In this document: positions 36,142-43,692 of the stretch, in pieces
How positions within the stretch are numbered: position 1 is the stretch's first letter
How the letters are laid out: each line of letters opens with the position of its first letter
NCBI GenBank assembly: GCA_013362315.1
Contig: JABFWL010000175.1
Location: 1-47,197, forward strand
DNA from: Catenulispora sp.
Lineage (GTDB): Bacteria > Actinomycetota > Actinomycetes > Streptomycetales > Catenulisporaceae
Direction of reading: 5' to 3'
Length of the DNA: 47,197 nucleotides
The notes under the pieces: generated by a model
Told to the model about the DNA's origin: nothing
The model's input: only the letters and a program-made list of their open reading frames with translations
Database searches by the model: none
Made by a program: the position numbers and the translations under genes

Positions 36142-38745
36142 TCAGCCAGTGACACTGAAACTGTCGACGGACACCCACGCGGAGTTGTTGGTGACAATCT
36201 GCAGCGTGTGAGAGCCTGGAGCGAGGCCGTAGCGGCTGTAGACCGGCGCGCCGACTGTCCGCTGCGAGTTGTAGAGGTTCACCGACCGATCGAGGACTCC
36301 GTCCACATACACGCTGACGGCACCTTGGTCAGGGCCTGTGATGGAATTGAACGTGATACCGGTGCCCGTGAAGGTGACCTGCGCCGAGGCTCCGGTGGAC
36401 TGGATGTTGTGGCAGGTGTTGTTGTAGCAGCCTCCGGGGTTGCTGTTCTGCCAGCTGCCGGTATAGGTGACGCCGGCGTCGCTGTCGTCGATGGTCGATG
36501 CGTGGGACACGATGAAGCTGTCCACGCTGACCCAGTTGGTGTTCGTCGTCGTGATCGTCAGGGTGTGGTTGGTGTTGCTCAGTCCTCGCGCTGTGAAGAC
36601 CGGTTCTCCGACGGATCGATCGGGTTGGACCAGGCTGACGGTCTGAGGCGTCCCACCGTCGATGGACACTGATGCCGTCCCTTGGTCTGAAGCGACGATG
36701 GAGTTCCACGTGATGCCCGTGCCGGAGAAGGCGACAGTCGCTGAGGCTCCGGTGGCGTGGACGTTGTGGCAGGTGTTGTTGTAGCAGCTGCCCGGGTTGC
36801 TGTTCGCCCAACTGCCGGTGTAGGTGACGCCAGTGTCGCCGTCGTCGATGACCTGCGCAGTCTGCACACCGAAGTCATCGACAGTGACCCAACTCGCGTC
36901 GTCGGTCACGATTTTGATCGTGTGCGATCCGTAACTCACTCCGTGCGTGAACACGGGGACGTTCACAGAGCGAACGGGGTTGTACAGGTTGACGGTTTGA
37001 ACGAGCTGGTTGTCGATGTAGACGTCGGCTTTGCCTTGATCGGGGCCGAGGATGGAGTTCCACGTCACGCCACTGCCGGTGAACGTCAGCTGAGCCGAGG
37101 CTCCGGTCGACCGGACGTTGTGGCATGTGTTGTTGTAGCACCCTCCGGGGTTGCTGTTCCCCCAGGCGCCGGCGTAGCTCACCGCGGAATTGCTGTCGTC
37201 GGTGGTCGCGGTCGGGTACAGAGCTGCAATCGTTTGACCAGCGGCTGTGAAGTTGGCCACGCTGTCTGGCCCCTGGGTCAAGTCACTCCACATTCGCTGG
37301 TTCATCGCTTGGCCGATGTGCATCGCCGCAGCCTTCTGGGCGTAGGAAATCAGGTTGTCGCTGCTGCGGCACGGCGCGATGGGGCTTGTGTCGCCGGTGC
37401 GCACCCCCCAGTCACCACAATCCTCCTTGTTGTTTCCGAAGGCTTGCTCGCCGACGAATCCTCCTGCCGTGATGGTGCCGTTGGCGTCGACCGGGTAACG
37501 CGTGTCGTCGTTCGACTCTCCGAAAGTGAAGTCTTCGTAATCGGTGAGCCGCGGGCCGTTCGTATTGGGGTTGAACGACACCATGCGGTCGGGGTTTCCC
37601 GCTCGGGTTGCTGTGTTGACCAGTCCCATCGGGGCCGGGTAGTACGTCGGCCCGTCATCGAACAGCCAACCATCCAGCTGGGTACCGTACCGGGTACCGA
37701 TCTCGGAGACGATGTTGAGCCAGCGATTGATGGCCGCGGCCTTCTGAGCGTAGTGGCCGTTCGGAGAGACGCCCCAGAAGGCGTTCCACCAGTCGAGGTT
37801 CGGGTTGTTGTCGTGGCCGGCGTGGTAGTAGAAGATGACCCGCAGGCCCTGGTTGTGGAACGCGGTGAGCATGTCCTGCAGATAGTCATGGCTTGTCGTC
37901 CGCCCCGGCAGCACGGCGTCGACGGAGGTGATCGGCGCCGCGATGTAGTACTGGGTCCATGTGATGGACCAGACCACGAAACTTGCGCCCATCGCCTTAT
38001 CGCGCGCTGCTAGAGCATTGAAATCAGCGTTGGCATAGACAGTCGGCCAAGCCGGCTCCGTGCCGTCGGGATACGCACCCCACTGCCCCCACTGGTACAT
38101 CACGCCGAACGGGGCGTTCTTCATCCACGTCGCCTTCGACCGGCCCGCCGCCACCGCCGCCGAGATCGTCGACTGCTGGGCCGCCGGAGTCAGTTCGAGG
38201 GAAAGCAGCCCCATCGATTGGGTCGGCGTCGTGGTCGCGGCGATGGTGACCGTCGAGGTTCCCGAAGGAATGGTCAGCTGCCCATAGTTGGTCTTGTTCC
38301 AGTTGCCCCATGACCACCCGTTGTCGACACCGGAGTAGGTCTTGGTGATCGAGTTTGCTCCGTCGCTGACTCGGATCGATCCCGAGGCGTTCTGGATCAG
38401 CACGTTCACCACGAACGCGCCGGCGGTCGTGTTGTTCACCACCCACGAGAACGACTGACTGGTGCTGTTCCAGCCACGCACCGGGTCGCCGTGCACATCA
38501 GCCTCTGAGTCGCTGTTCTGGGTCAGACCCGAGCCACCGAATGTCGCCTGTGAGGCGCGCAAGTAGGACACATCGGTCTGGGACAGATCGACGGAGCCCT
38601 TCGACTCGTCGTTGGCGTTGTAGAAGTCGGTCAGCTGAGTGAGCTGATCGACGGCGTGTGCCGGCGGCGCGGGCGTGGCGAGGGCCACGCTGAAGGCGGC
38701 GGCCAGCGCTAAGCCGAGTGCGAGCAGTGTTCGTATCGCTTTCAT
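36142..38745 (-). CDS. secreted glycoside hydrolase (alpha-L-fucosidase-like) with three C-terminal repeats
   Basis: An 867-residue exported enzyme. The Sec signal peptide is MKAIRTLLALGLALAAAFSV through a PAHA cleavage site. An N-terminal beta-sandwich (about 40-235) is followed by a TIM-barrel-like region (about 245-510: FGVMYQWGQWG, MGASFVVWSITW, GLRVIFYYHAGH, DGWLFDDGPTYY with Asp near 363) that looks like a divergent GH29 fucosidase. Three repeats of about 118 residues start near 516, 634 and 753, each with NPG-CYNNTCHN, and probably bind carbohydrate. I chose the ATG at 38745 because GGAG is eight nt upstream and the signal peptide starts there. The gene is visibly less GC-rich than its neighbours. 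It sits beside the GntR regulator of the fucose locus. The substrate is unproven. Confidence 0.8.
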   Translation of the reverse strand: MKAIRTLLALGLALAAAFSVALATPAPPAHAVDQLTQLTDFYNANDESKGSVDLSQTDVSYLRASQATFGGSGLTQNSDSEADVHGDPVRGWNSTSQSFSWVVNNTTAGAFVVNVLIQNASGSIRVSDGANSITKTYSGVDNGWSWGNWNKTNYGQLTIPSGTSTVTIAATTTPTQSMGLLSLELTPAAQQSTISAAVAAGRSKATWMKNAPFGVMYQWGQWGAYPDGTEPAWPTVYANADFNALAARDKAMGASFVVWSITWTQYYIAAPITSVDAVLPGRTTSHDYLQDMLTAFHNQGLRVIFYYHAGHDNNPNLDWWNAFWGVSPNGHYAQKAAAINRWLNIVSEIGTRYGTQLDGWLFDDGPTYYPAPMGLVNTATRAGNPDRMVSFNPNTNGPRLTDYEDFTFGESNDDTRYPVDANGTITAGGFVGEQAFGNNKEDCGDWGVRTGDTSPIAPCRSSDNLISYAQKAAAMHIGQAMNQRMWSDLTQGPDSVANFTAAGQTIAALYPTATTDDSNSAVSYAGAWGNSNPGGCYNNTCHNVRSTGASAQLTFTGSGVTWNSILGPDQGKADVYIDNQLVQTVNLYNPVRSVNVPVFTHGVSYGSHTIKIVTDDASWVTVDDFGVQTAQVIDDGDTGVTYTGSWANSNPGSCYNNTCHNVHATGASATVAFSGTGITWNSIVASDQGTASVSIDGGTPQTVSLVQPDRSVGEPVFTARGLSNTNHTLTITTTNTNWVSVDSFIVSHASTIDDSDAGVTYTGSWQNSNPGGCYNNTCHNIQSTGASAQVTFTGTGITFNSITGPDQGAVSVYVDGVLDRSVNLYNSQRTVGAPVYSRYGLAPGSHTLQIVTNNSAWVSVDSFSVTG
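36145..37200 (-). repeat. three tandem coding repeats of about 354-357 bp
   Basis: Units start at about 37200, 36846 and 36489. Each begins Asp-Asp, has a Tyr-x-Gly-x-Trp strand, NPG(G/S)CYNNTCHN, TGASA, a DQG turn and a closing HT-I-x-WV(S/T)VDxF segment. The cysteine pair probably forms a disulfide in this exported protein. Confidence 0.88.
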
Positions 38746-38810
38746 GTGGTCGCTCCAGGTTGGAGGCTGCGGCAAGACACGACGTCGTGGCCGCCTGGTG
38801 AGGGGGGTGA

Positions 38811-38829
38811 TACCTGTCACACACAGGTA
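38811..38829. promoter_or_regulatory. inverted repeat upstream of the secreted glycosidase
   Basis: TACCTGT and ACAGGTA arms separated by CACAC, 65 bp before the start codon. A related half-site (TTACCTG) lies near 38917. It differs from the GntR-type operators, so a second regulator may act here. Confidence 0.45.
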
Positions 38830-38992
38830 ACGCGGCCGAAACGTACTATGTCTGAGCCGCTCACTACAAGAGTCAGCCGCGCAGAAAATTGGCCCAGCGG
38901 CCATCGATATCAAACAGTTACCTGGCTAGACCTGCTACTTTGACAGTCCTCAGGCGTCTGCCGCCCGACACGGCGCGCGCTACGCCAAGCGT

Positions 38993-39007
38993 AGACATCC
39001 CATGTCT
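38993..39007. promoter_or_regulatory. GntR-type operator site 1 (perfect)
   Basis: AGACAT-CCC-ATGTCT, perfect 6-bp arms around CCC. It is the most symmetric copy of the motif found five times around the regulator gene. It lies upstream of the glycosidase and downstream of gntR. Confidence 0.65.
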
Positions 39008-39187
39008 GACCTCGCTCGGGGTCTAGGGTGTGTCTAAGAACCTGGGCGGACGGCCCTGTCAGGTAGGTAACGGCGAGCAGGCAAGGGGGTGCCGCCCAGC
39101 GGCCTACCGCTTGCTCACAGGAAGATCTCTAGCCGGCGCTCTTGCGGCCGTGTGCACGGCATCGGGGCTCGCGCCGTTCGCGGCAGA

Positions 39188-39907
39188 TCATTCGCCGCCT
39201 TCGGCTTCCCGACTGGCCTGCGTGCTCGGATAGAACTGCCGAAGCCACTGCTCCGAGGTGTTGATGTGCATCAGCGCAGCGGAATATGCCAGAGCGGGAT
39301 CGCCTTGCCGCAGCGCGGCGTGGATGGCTTCATGCTCGGCGATCGTCCGTGCCGCAGAGCCTTCCTCGATGATTCCGCGCCAGATCCGGGCGCGCGTGGT
39401 CTGGCTGGACAGCGCGTCCAGCATCGAGGTCAGCAACGCGTTGCCTGCTGCGGCCACGATGGCGCGATGAAAGGCCAGATCGTATTCGATCATCACCTCC
39501 TGGCGGTCGGCCGACTCGGCCATCTGAGCCAGGAGGCCGGCCAGAGCGTCCAGTTGCTCGGTGCTCATTTTGGTGGCGGCAGCGGCGGTCGCCTGCGGCT
39601 CGAGCATGCGACGGACCCCGATCACGTCCATCAGGTGATGGTCCTGCAGCAGGTCGACCGCGAAGCCGAAACCTTCGAGCAGAACCTCGGGCGACAAGCT
39701 CGTGACGTAGGTGCCATCGCCTTGGCGGACGTCCAGCAGCCGAGCCGCCGCCAGGATCTTCACCGCCTCGCGCGTGGTGTTCCGGGAGACGCCCAGTTGA
39801 GCGGCCAATTGAGCCTCGGCCGGCAGGCGGCTTCCAGCCGGCACCCCTCCGGACCGGATCAGCTCCCGCAGCTGGGCAACCGCGTCGTCAACCAGAGCCA
39901 TACCCAT
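39188..39907 (-). CDS. GntR-family regulator, FadR/FCD subfamily
   Basis: Sugar-acid-type repressor. The N-terminal winged helix (about 1-70) has VDDAVAQLRELIRSGGVPAG, LGVSRNTTREAVKILAA and QGDGTYV. The C-terminal FCD domain (about 85-220) is all-helical with the metal-site pattern D..H (YDLAFHRAIVAAAGN), H (EHEAIHAAL) and H (AALMHINTSE). FCD regulators usually sense sugar acids, here plausibly fuconate or its breakdown product. Starts at 39907 and 39901 are both possible; AGG is six nt before the second. It is divergent from the transporter operon, and five copies of one palindrome lie around it. Confidence 0.88.
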   Translation of the reverse strand: MGMALVDDAVAQLRELIRSGGVPAGSRLPAEAQLAAQLGVSRNTTREAVKILAAARLLDVRQGDGTYVTSLSPEVLLEGFGFAVDLLQDHHLMDVIGVRRMLEPQATAAAATKMSTEQLDALAGLLAQMAESADRQEVMIEYDLAFHRAIVAAAGNALLTSMLDALSSQTTRARIWRGIIEEGSAARTIAEHEAIHAALRQGDPALAYSAALMHINTSEQWLRQFYPSTQASREAEGGE

Positions 39908-39944
39908 CCTGCCTTTCGTCGGTCCCCACGGTAACGCCTCCCAC

Positions 39945-39955
39945 ACGTCCAATGT
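39945..39955. promoter_or_regulatory. GntR-type operator site 2 (degenerate)
   Basis: ACGTCCAATGT matches the ACATCCCATGT consensus at 9 of 11 positions. It lies about 40 bp upstream of the gntR start, suited to autoregulation. Confidence 0.4.
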
Positions 39956-40085
39956 CTACTTCGCCGGTCAGGGCGTTCGCGTAATCCGGCCGACGTCGGG
40001 ACCCCGCCTTCAGCAGCGTCAAGTCTGCGTGAGACCGCTTACGGCGAGCCTCGCCATGGTGCCGACGACCCTCCTGCGGGCCAGG

Positions 40086-40096
40086 ACATGGGATGT
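40086..40096. promoter_or_regulatory. GntR-type operator site 3
   Basis: ACATGGGATGT, exact copy of the palindromic core, upstream of the transporter operon. Confidence 0.6.
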
Positions 40097-40219
40097 ACGC
40101 TCTCCAGCCCGATGAGCGCTATGAGGTCGGCGTCAGTGCCGGCCGGATCCGGCGTTTCACAGCGACCCCGTACAGCTTCGCGCTGCATACGACAGCCGAG
40201 CGGGCTCAGCGGAGCCAAA

Positions 40220-40230
40220 ACATCCCATGT
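40220..40230. promoter_or_regulatory. GntR-type operator site 4
   Basis: ACATCCCATGT, exact copy of the core, 134 bp from site 3 and 131 bp from site 5, an even spacing that would suit looping or phased binding. Confidence 0.6.
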
Positions 40231-40350
40231 ATCAAGCTCGCATATGCCGCCTGAACCATCAGACAAGCTTGCATGATCAGGGATATAGCCAGTTCAACTG
40301 CTACCGTGCAGGTTTCCGGGGTGAGGCAAAGAGATCACCGTTGGGTAACA

Positions 40351-40361
40351 ACATGGGATGT
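40351..40361. promoter_or_regulatory. GntR-type operator site 5
   Basis: ACATGGGATGT with AACA/TGTT flanks, 87 bp before the transporter start codon; close enough to block RNA polymerase. Confidence 0.62.
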
Positions 40362-40447
40362 TTGCTGGTGCCGAACAGCGTCCTGTGGCCACAGTGGTCT
40401 CCCGCACGGGGCAACGCATCGCTTTGGCGACGACAACGAGGTGTGAG

Positions 40448-41815
40448 ATGAGAACACGCAAGACGCGGCCCCTGGTGCTGGCCTCGGGCCTGCTGGGCGC
40501 GGCGATGGTGGTGTCCGCGTGTGGCAACAGCGGCGGTGTCGGTGGGACCTCGGCGGCCGGCCAGGCCACGGTGACCGCGGGCCAGACCGTGACCCTGCAG
40601 TACGAGACCTGGTACCCGGACCAGGCGACCTTGCAGAAGGCCGTCGACGGGTTCGAGGCGGCGAACCCGACCATCAAGATCAATCTGCGGGTCCTGAAGT
40701 CCCAGGACTTCCAGAAGCAGCTGCCGCTGCAGCTCAACGGCGGCGAATCGCTCGACGTGGTCGGCGTGCAGGTCTCGGCGATGACCAACACCGTCCGCAG
40801 CCAGCTGCGGACGGTCGACTCCTACGCCGCCGACCTCGGCGCGGACTGGAAGTCGAAGCTCGACCCGGGGCTGCTGGCCCAAGCCCAGAACGCAGCGTCT
40901 GACAAGACCCTGTACGACATCCCCATGGGCGGCGTGGCGAGCGCCTACATGTTCTACAACAACAAGATCCTGACCCAGGCGGGTGTGACCACCCCTCCGA
41001 AGACCTTCGAGGAACTGGCCGCCGACATCAGCAAGATCCAGAAGAGCGACCCGGCGGTCACCACGCCCGTCGCCTTCAGCGGCGAGGCCTGGTGGCAGGA
41101 GGAGATGCTGTTCACCTTCGCCGGCCAGAAGTACCCGACCCTGTCGGACTCGATCATCCACGGCGACGCCTCCTGGAACCAGCCGCAGGTCATCGACTCC
41201 CTGAACCAGTACAAGCGGCTGTTCTCCGTCGGCGGCGTGCAGTCCTCGGTGCTGAGCCTGTCCGGCGGCGACCCGGACAGCCTGTTCTACTCCGGTAAGG
41301 CCGCGTTCCTGATCGGCGGCTCGTGGGAAGCCAGTGTTCTGTCCTCCTCCTTCCGGGCACAGAACTCGATTGCCAACGACGACTGGGGCGCGGCCGCGGT
41401 GCCCGTGGCCGACGGGGGTCAGCCTGCCGTGCGCACGTTGGCCGAGGGCGGTCTGGCCATTCCGAAGAGCTCCAAGTACCCCGCGCAGGCGGCCAAGTTC
41501 ATCTCCTACATGACCTCCGGCGCCGGAGTCGACCTGTGGAACCAGAACCTGGCCTACGTTCCCGTGGCCAAGACCGGCTGGCAGCCGCCAGCCTCGGTGC
41601 TGACCACCCAGGCCGCCCGCGACGGCCTGCAGCAGATGAGTGCGCTGGCCGCGCAGCAGGGCTCGGAACGTGACTCGCAGCAGGACTTCCTCAACAACGT
41701 CGAAGGTCCCGCCATCCTCGCCGTGCTGCGTGGTACGCAGTCGCCGCAGGACGCCGCGGCCAGCCTGCAGACGCAGTGGACCAGCGGCCGTTACCCGCAC
41801 GGAGCCGCGAAGTGA
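40448..41815 (+). CDS. ABC transporter sugar-binding lipoprotein
   Basis: Extracellular family-1 solute-binding protein, 455 residues. The signal peptide ends in the lipobox VVSAC25, so it is anchored to the outer face of the membrane by lipid. The mature part has the family pattern (TLQYETWYPDQATLQKAVDG, FEAANPTIKINL, YDIPMGG, YMFYNNKILTQAGV, TFEELAADI, FSGKAAFLIGGSWE-like FYSGKAAFLIGGSW). GAGGTG lies five nt before the ATG. Its stop overlaps the first permease GTG. The downstream fucosidase suggests a fucoside or oligosaccharide ligand. Confidence 0.92.
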   Translation: MRTRKTRPLVLASGLLGAAMVVSACGNSGGVGGTSAAGQATVTAGQTVTLQYETWYPDQATLQKAVDGFEAANPTIKINLRVLKSQDFQKQLPLQLNGGESLDVVGVQVSAMTNTVRSQLRTVDSYAADLGADWKSKLDPGLLAQAQNAASDKTLYDIPMGGVASAYMFYNNKILTQAGVTTPPKTFEELAADISKIQKSDPAVTTPVAFSGEAWWQEEMLFTFAGQKYPTLSDSIIHGDASWNQPQVIDSLNQYKRLFSVGGVQSSVLSLSGGDPDSLFYSGKAAFLIGGSWEASVLSSSFRAQNSIANDDWGAAAVPVADGGQPAVRTLAEGGLAIPKSSKYPAQAAKFISYMTSGAGVDLWNQNLAYVPVAKTGWQPPASVLTTQAARDGLQQMSALAAQQGSERDSQQDFLNNVEGPAILAVLRGTQSPQDAAASLQTQWTSGRYPHGAAK

Positions 41816-42762
41816 CGTCCCCGTCCCAGCTCGCACAGGCCGCCGAGCGGCCTGTGCGAGCAGTGCGGCCCCGATCCGGGCGGCGCAGCCCGAGGCACCG
41901 CCGCCACGGCCTGATCGCGTTGTTGTTCTTGTTCCCGCTGCTGCTGTTCTACGGCACGTACTACATCTACTCGTTCGTTTTCCTGGCGCGCGTCTCGCGC
42001 CAGCAGGTGTCGCTGTCCTTCGTCGACGCCGTCGACGTGGGCTGGCAGAACTTCCGCCTGGTCGCCACCGACACGCTGTTCCAGCACGCCGTCATCAACA
42101 ACCTCATCTTCGCCGCCGTTTCCATCGCGGCCGCGCTGACCATCGGGTTCGTGGCGGCGATGATGCTGGCCACCGGGGTGCGTCTGCACCGCACCCTTTA
42201 TGTGATCCTGCTGCTGCCGTCGCTGATCCCGCTGTCGCTGTTCGCGACGATTTTCGGCAAGATGCTCGGCACCCAGTACGGCGCGTTCAACGGGCTGCTG
42301 CGCGGTGTGGGCCTGTCAGGCCTGCAGCAGGACTGGCTGGGACAGTCCAACACCGCTTACGCGGCGGTCGCGGTCCTGCTGATCTACCTGATCGGGCTGC
42401 CGATCATGTACTACCGCTCGGATATCGAGTCGGTGAACCTGTCGCTGGTGGAGGCGGCGGTTTTGGACGGCGCCGGCACTTGGCGCGTGTTCCGCTCCCT
42501 GCTGTTCCCTCTGCTGCGTAACACTCACAAGACAGTGGTGCTCTCTGTGCTGCTGGGTAGTTTCCGGGCCTTCGACGTCATCTTCTTCTCCACCAACGGC
42601 GCGCCGTCCGGCCAGACCAGCATCACGGGCACCTACATCTACAACAAGACCCTGGCCGGTACGACGGTCGGTTATGCCTCGGCCGCAGCCCTGCTGTTGC
42701 TGCTCATCGCCTTCGTCATCTCCGCGGTCCAGCTGGTGTTGATGCGGCGGGAGTCCCGATGA
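41812..42762 (+). CDS. ABC sugar permease, MalF/UgpA type
   Basis: Inner-membrane subunit of the importer, 316 residues with about six helices. The first helix is LIALLFLFPLLLFYGTYYIY. The cytoplasmic EAA loop, which docks the ATPase, is EAAVLDGAGTWRVFRSLLFP. The GTG start at 41812 overlaps the binding-protein stop (GTGA); the stop overlaps the next ATG (ATGA). Confidence 0.93.
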   Translation: MTSPSQLAQAAERPVRAVRPRSGRRSPRHRRHGLIALLFLFPLLLFYGTYYIYSFVFLARVSRQQVSLSFVDAVDVGWQNFRLVATDTLFQHAVINNLIFAAVSIAAALTIGFVAAMMLATGVRLHRTLYVILLLPSLIPLSLFATIFGKMLGTQYGAFNGLLRGVGLSGLQQDWLGQSNTAYAAVAVLLIYLIGLPIMYYRSDIESVNLSLVEAAVLDGAGTWRVFRSLLFPLLRNTHKTVVLSVLLGSFRAFDVIFFSTNGAPSGQTSITGTYIYNKTLAGTTVGYASAAALLLLLIAFVISAVQLVLMRRESR

Positions 42763-43628
42763 AGACCATGAAGAGGCGAGGCCGCGACATGGCCGGAGAC
42801 ACCGCGCCGCTGGCGATGCTCCGCTCCCGGAGCCGTGACCGGTTCCTCATGCAGGCCTTCCTGGTCGCGATGGGCGCCTGGTGGCTGTTCCCGCTGTACA
42901 CCGCGCTACGCGGCTCAATCCAAGCCGGCGGACTCAGCAACTACACCGACCTGCTGACCAAGCCGGTCGCCGGCGTCTGGCTGCCCCGCACCTTCGTCAA
43001 CAGCCTGGTCATCGCGGCGTTGCACGCCGGGATAGTGATCAGCGTGTCCGCGGCGGCCGGGTTCGCCTTCTCCCGGCTGCGCTTCACCGGCCGCGAAGCG
43101 CTGTACAACATGGTGCTCATCTGCCTGGCGGTCCCCGCCACCGCGATCATCGTCCCGGTCTACTACATCACCGGCACGCTGGGCCTGTTCGACAGCCCGC
43201 TGGCAGTGGCGTTCCCCGAAGCCGCCCTGACCCTGCCGTTCGGGGTGCTGCTGCTGCGGAACTTCGCCGACGGGCTGCCCGAATCGTGGTTCGAGGCCGC
43301 GGAGATCGACCGGGCCGGCACCTTCCGGGTTTTCTGGCACATCTACCTTCCGCAGGTCCGAACGCCGATGATCAACCTGGGGATCCTGTGCGTGATGTGG
43401 TCCATGCAGGACTTCGTCTTCCCCTCGCTGGTCATCCGCCAGCCCTCGGGGACCACGGCGTCGCAGGCCGTGGAAACCATCCAGGGCGCCTTCGCCGGAT
43501 CGACACCGCTGCAGACCTCCGAGTACTACGCCGCCCTGGTCCTGCTGGCCGTGCCGGCAGTCGTACTGGTCACGGTCGGCCTGCGCTGGATCAGCCGCGG
43601 CCTGACGGCCGGAGGCACCAAGGAATGA
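42759..43628 (+). CDS. ABC sugar permease, MalG/UgpE type
   Basis: Second permease subunit, 289 residues. It has the expected EAA loop EAAEIDRAGTFRVFWHIYLP and the FVNSLVIAALHAG / VSAAAGFAFSRL pattern. No ATP-binding subunit follows; actinomycetes often use one shared ATPase (MsiK type) encoded elsewhere. Confidence 0.93.
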   Translation: MKTMKRRGRDMAGDTAPLAMLRSRSRDRFLMQAFLVAMGAWWLFPLYTALRGSIQAGGLSNYTDLLTKPVAGVWLPRTFVNSLVIAALHAGIVISVSAAAGFAFSRLRFTGREALYNMVLICLAVPATAIIVPVYYITGTLGLFDSPLAVAFPEAALTLPFGVLLLRNFADGLPESWFEAAEIDRAGTFRVFWHIYLPQVRTPMINLGILCVMWSMQDFVFPSLVIRQPSGTTASQAVETIQGAFAGSTPLQTSEYYAALVLLAVPAVVLVTVGLRWISRGLTAGGTKE

Positions 43629-43692
43629 AACCGCCGGTCCTCACCACACGCATGCCGCACGCCACCTGCACCGACCGGCCCCAGGAGACACG

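Larger units (their letters stand above)
38746..39187. other. intergenic region between glycosidase start and gntR stop
   Basis: A 442-bp gap holding the glycosidase promoter, the TACCTGT palindrome at 38811 and an exact GntR-type operator at 38993. From 39010 to 39187 I see only a weak 5-bp hairpin (GCCGC/GCGGC near 39091) and no gene. Confidence 0.55.
39956..40447. other. regulatory region between gntR and the sugar transporter operon
   Basis: Almost 500 bp without a supported gene. It contains three exact ACATGGGATGT/ACATCCCATGT palindromes at 40086, 40220 and 40351. It is less GC-rich than the genes around it, as a promoter region would be. I cannot assign -35/-10 boxes with confidence. 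Confidence 0.55.

Noticed and set aside
38746-38913. N-terminal extension of the secreted glycosidase to 38913
   Set aside because: The extension is basic and unconserved in look, overlaps the promoter palindrome, and precedes a classic signal peptide that has its own GGAG site.
39010-39187. Possible insertion-sequence remnant downstream of gntR
   Set aside because: No transposase fragment, terminal inverted repeats or target duplication could be found.
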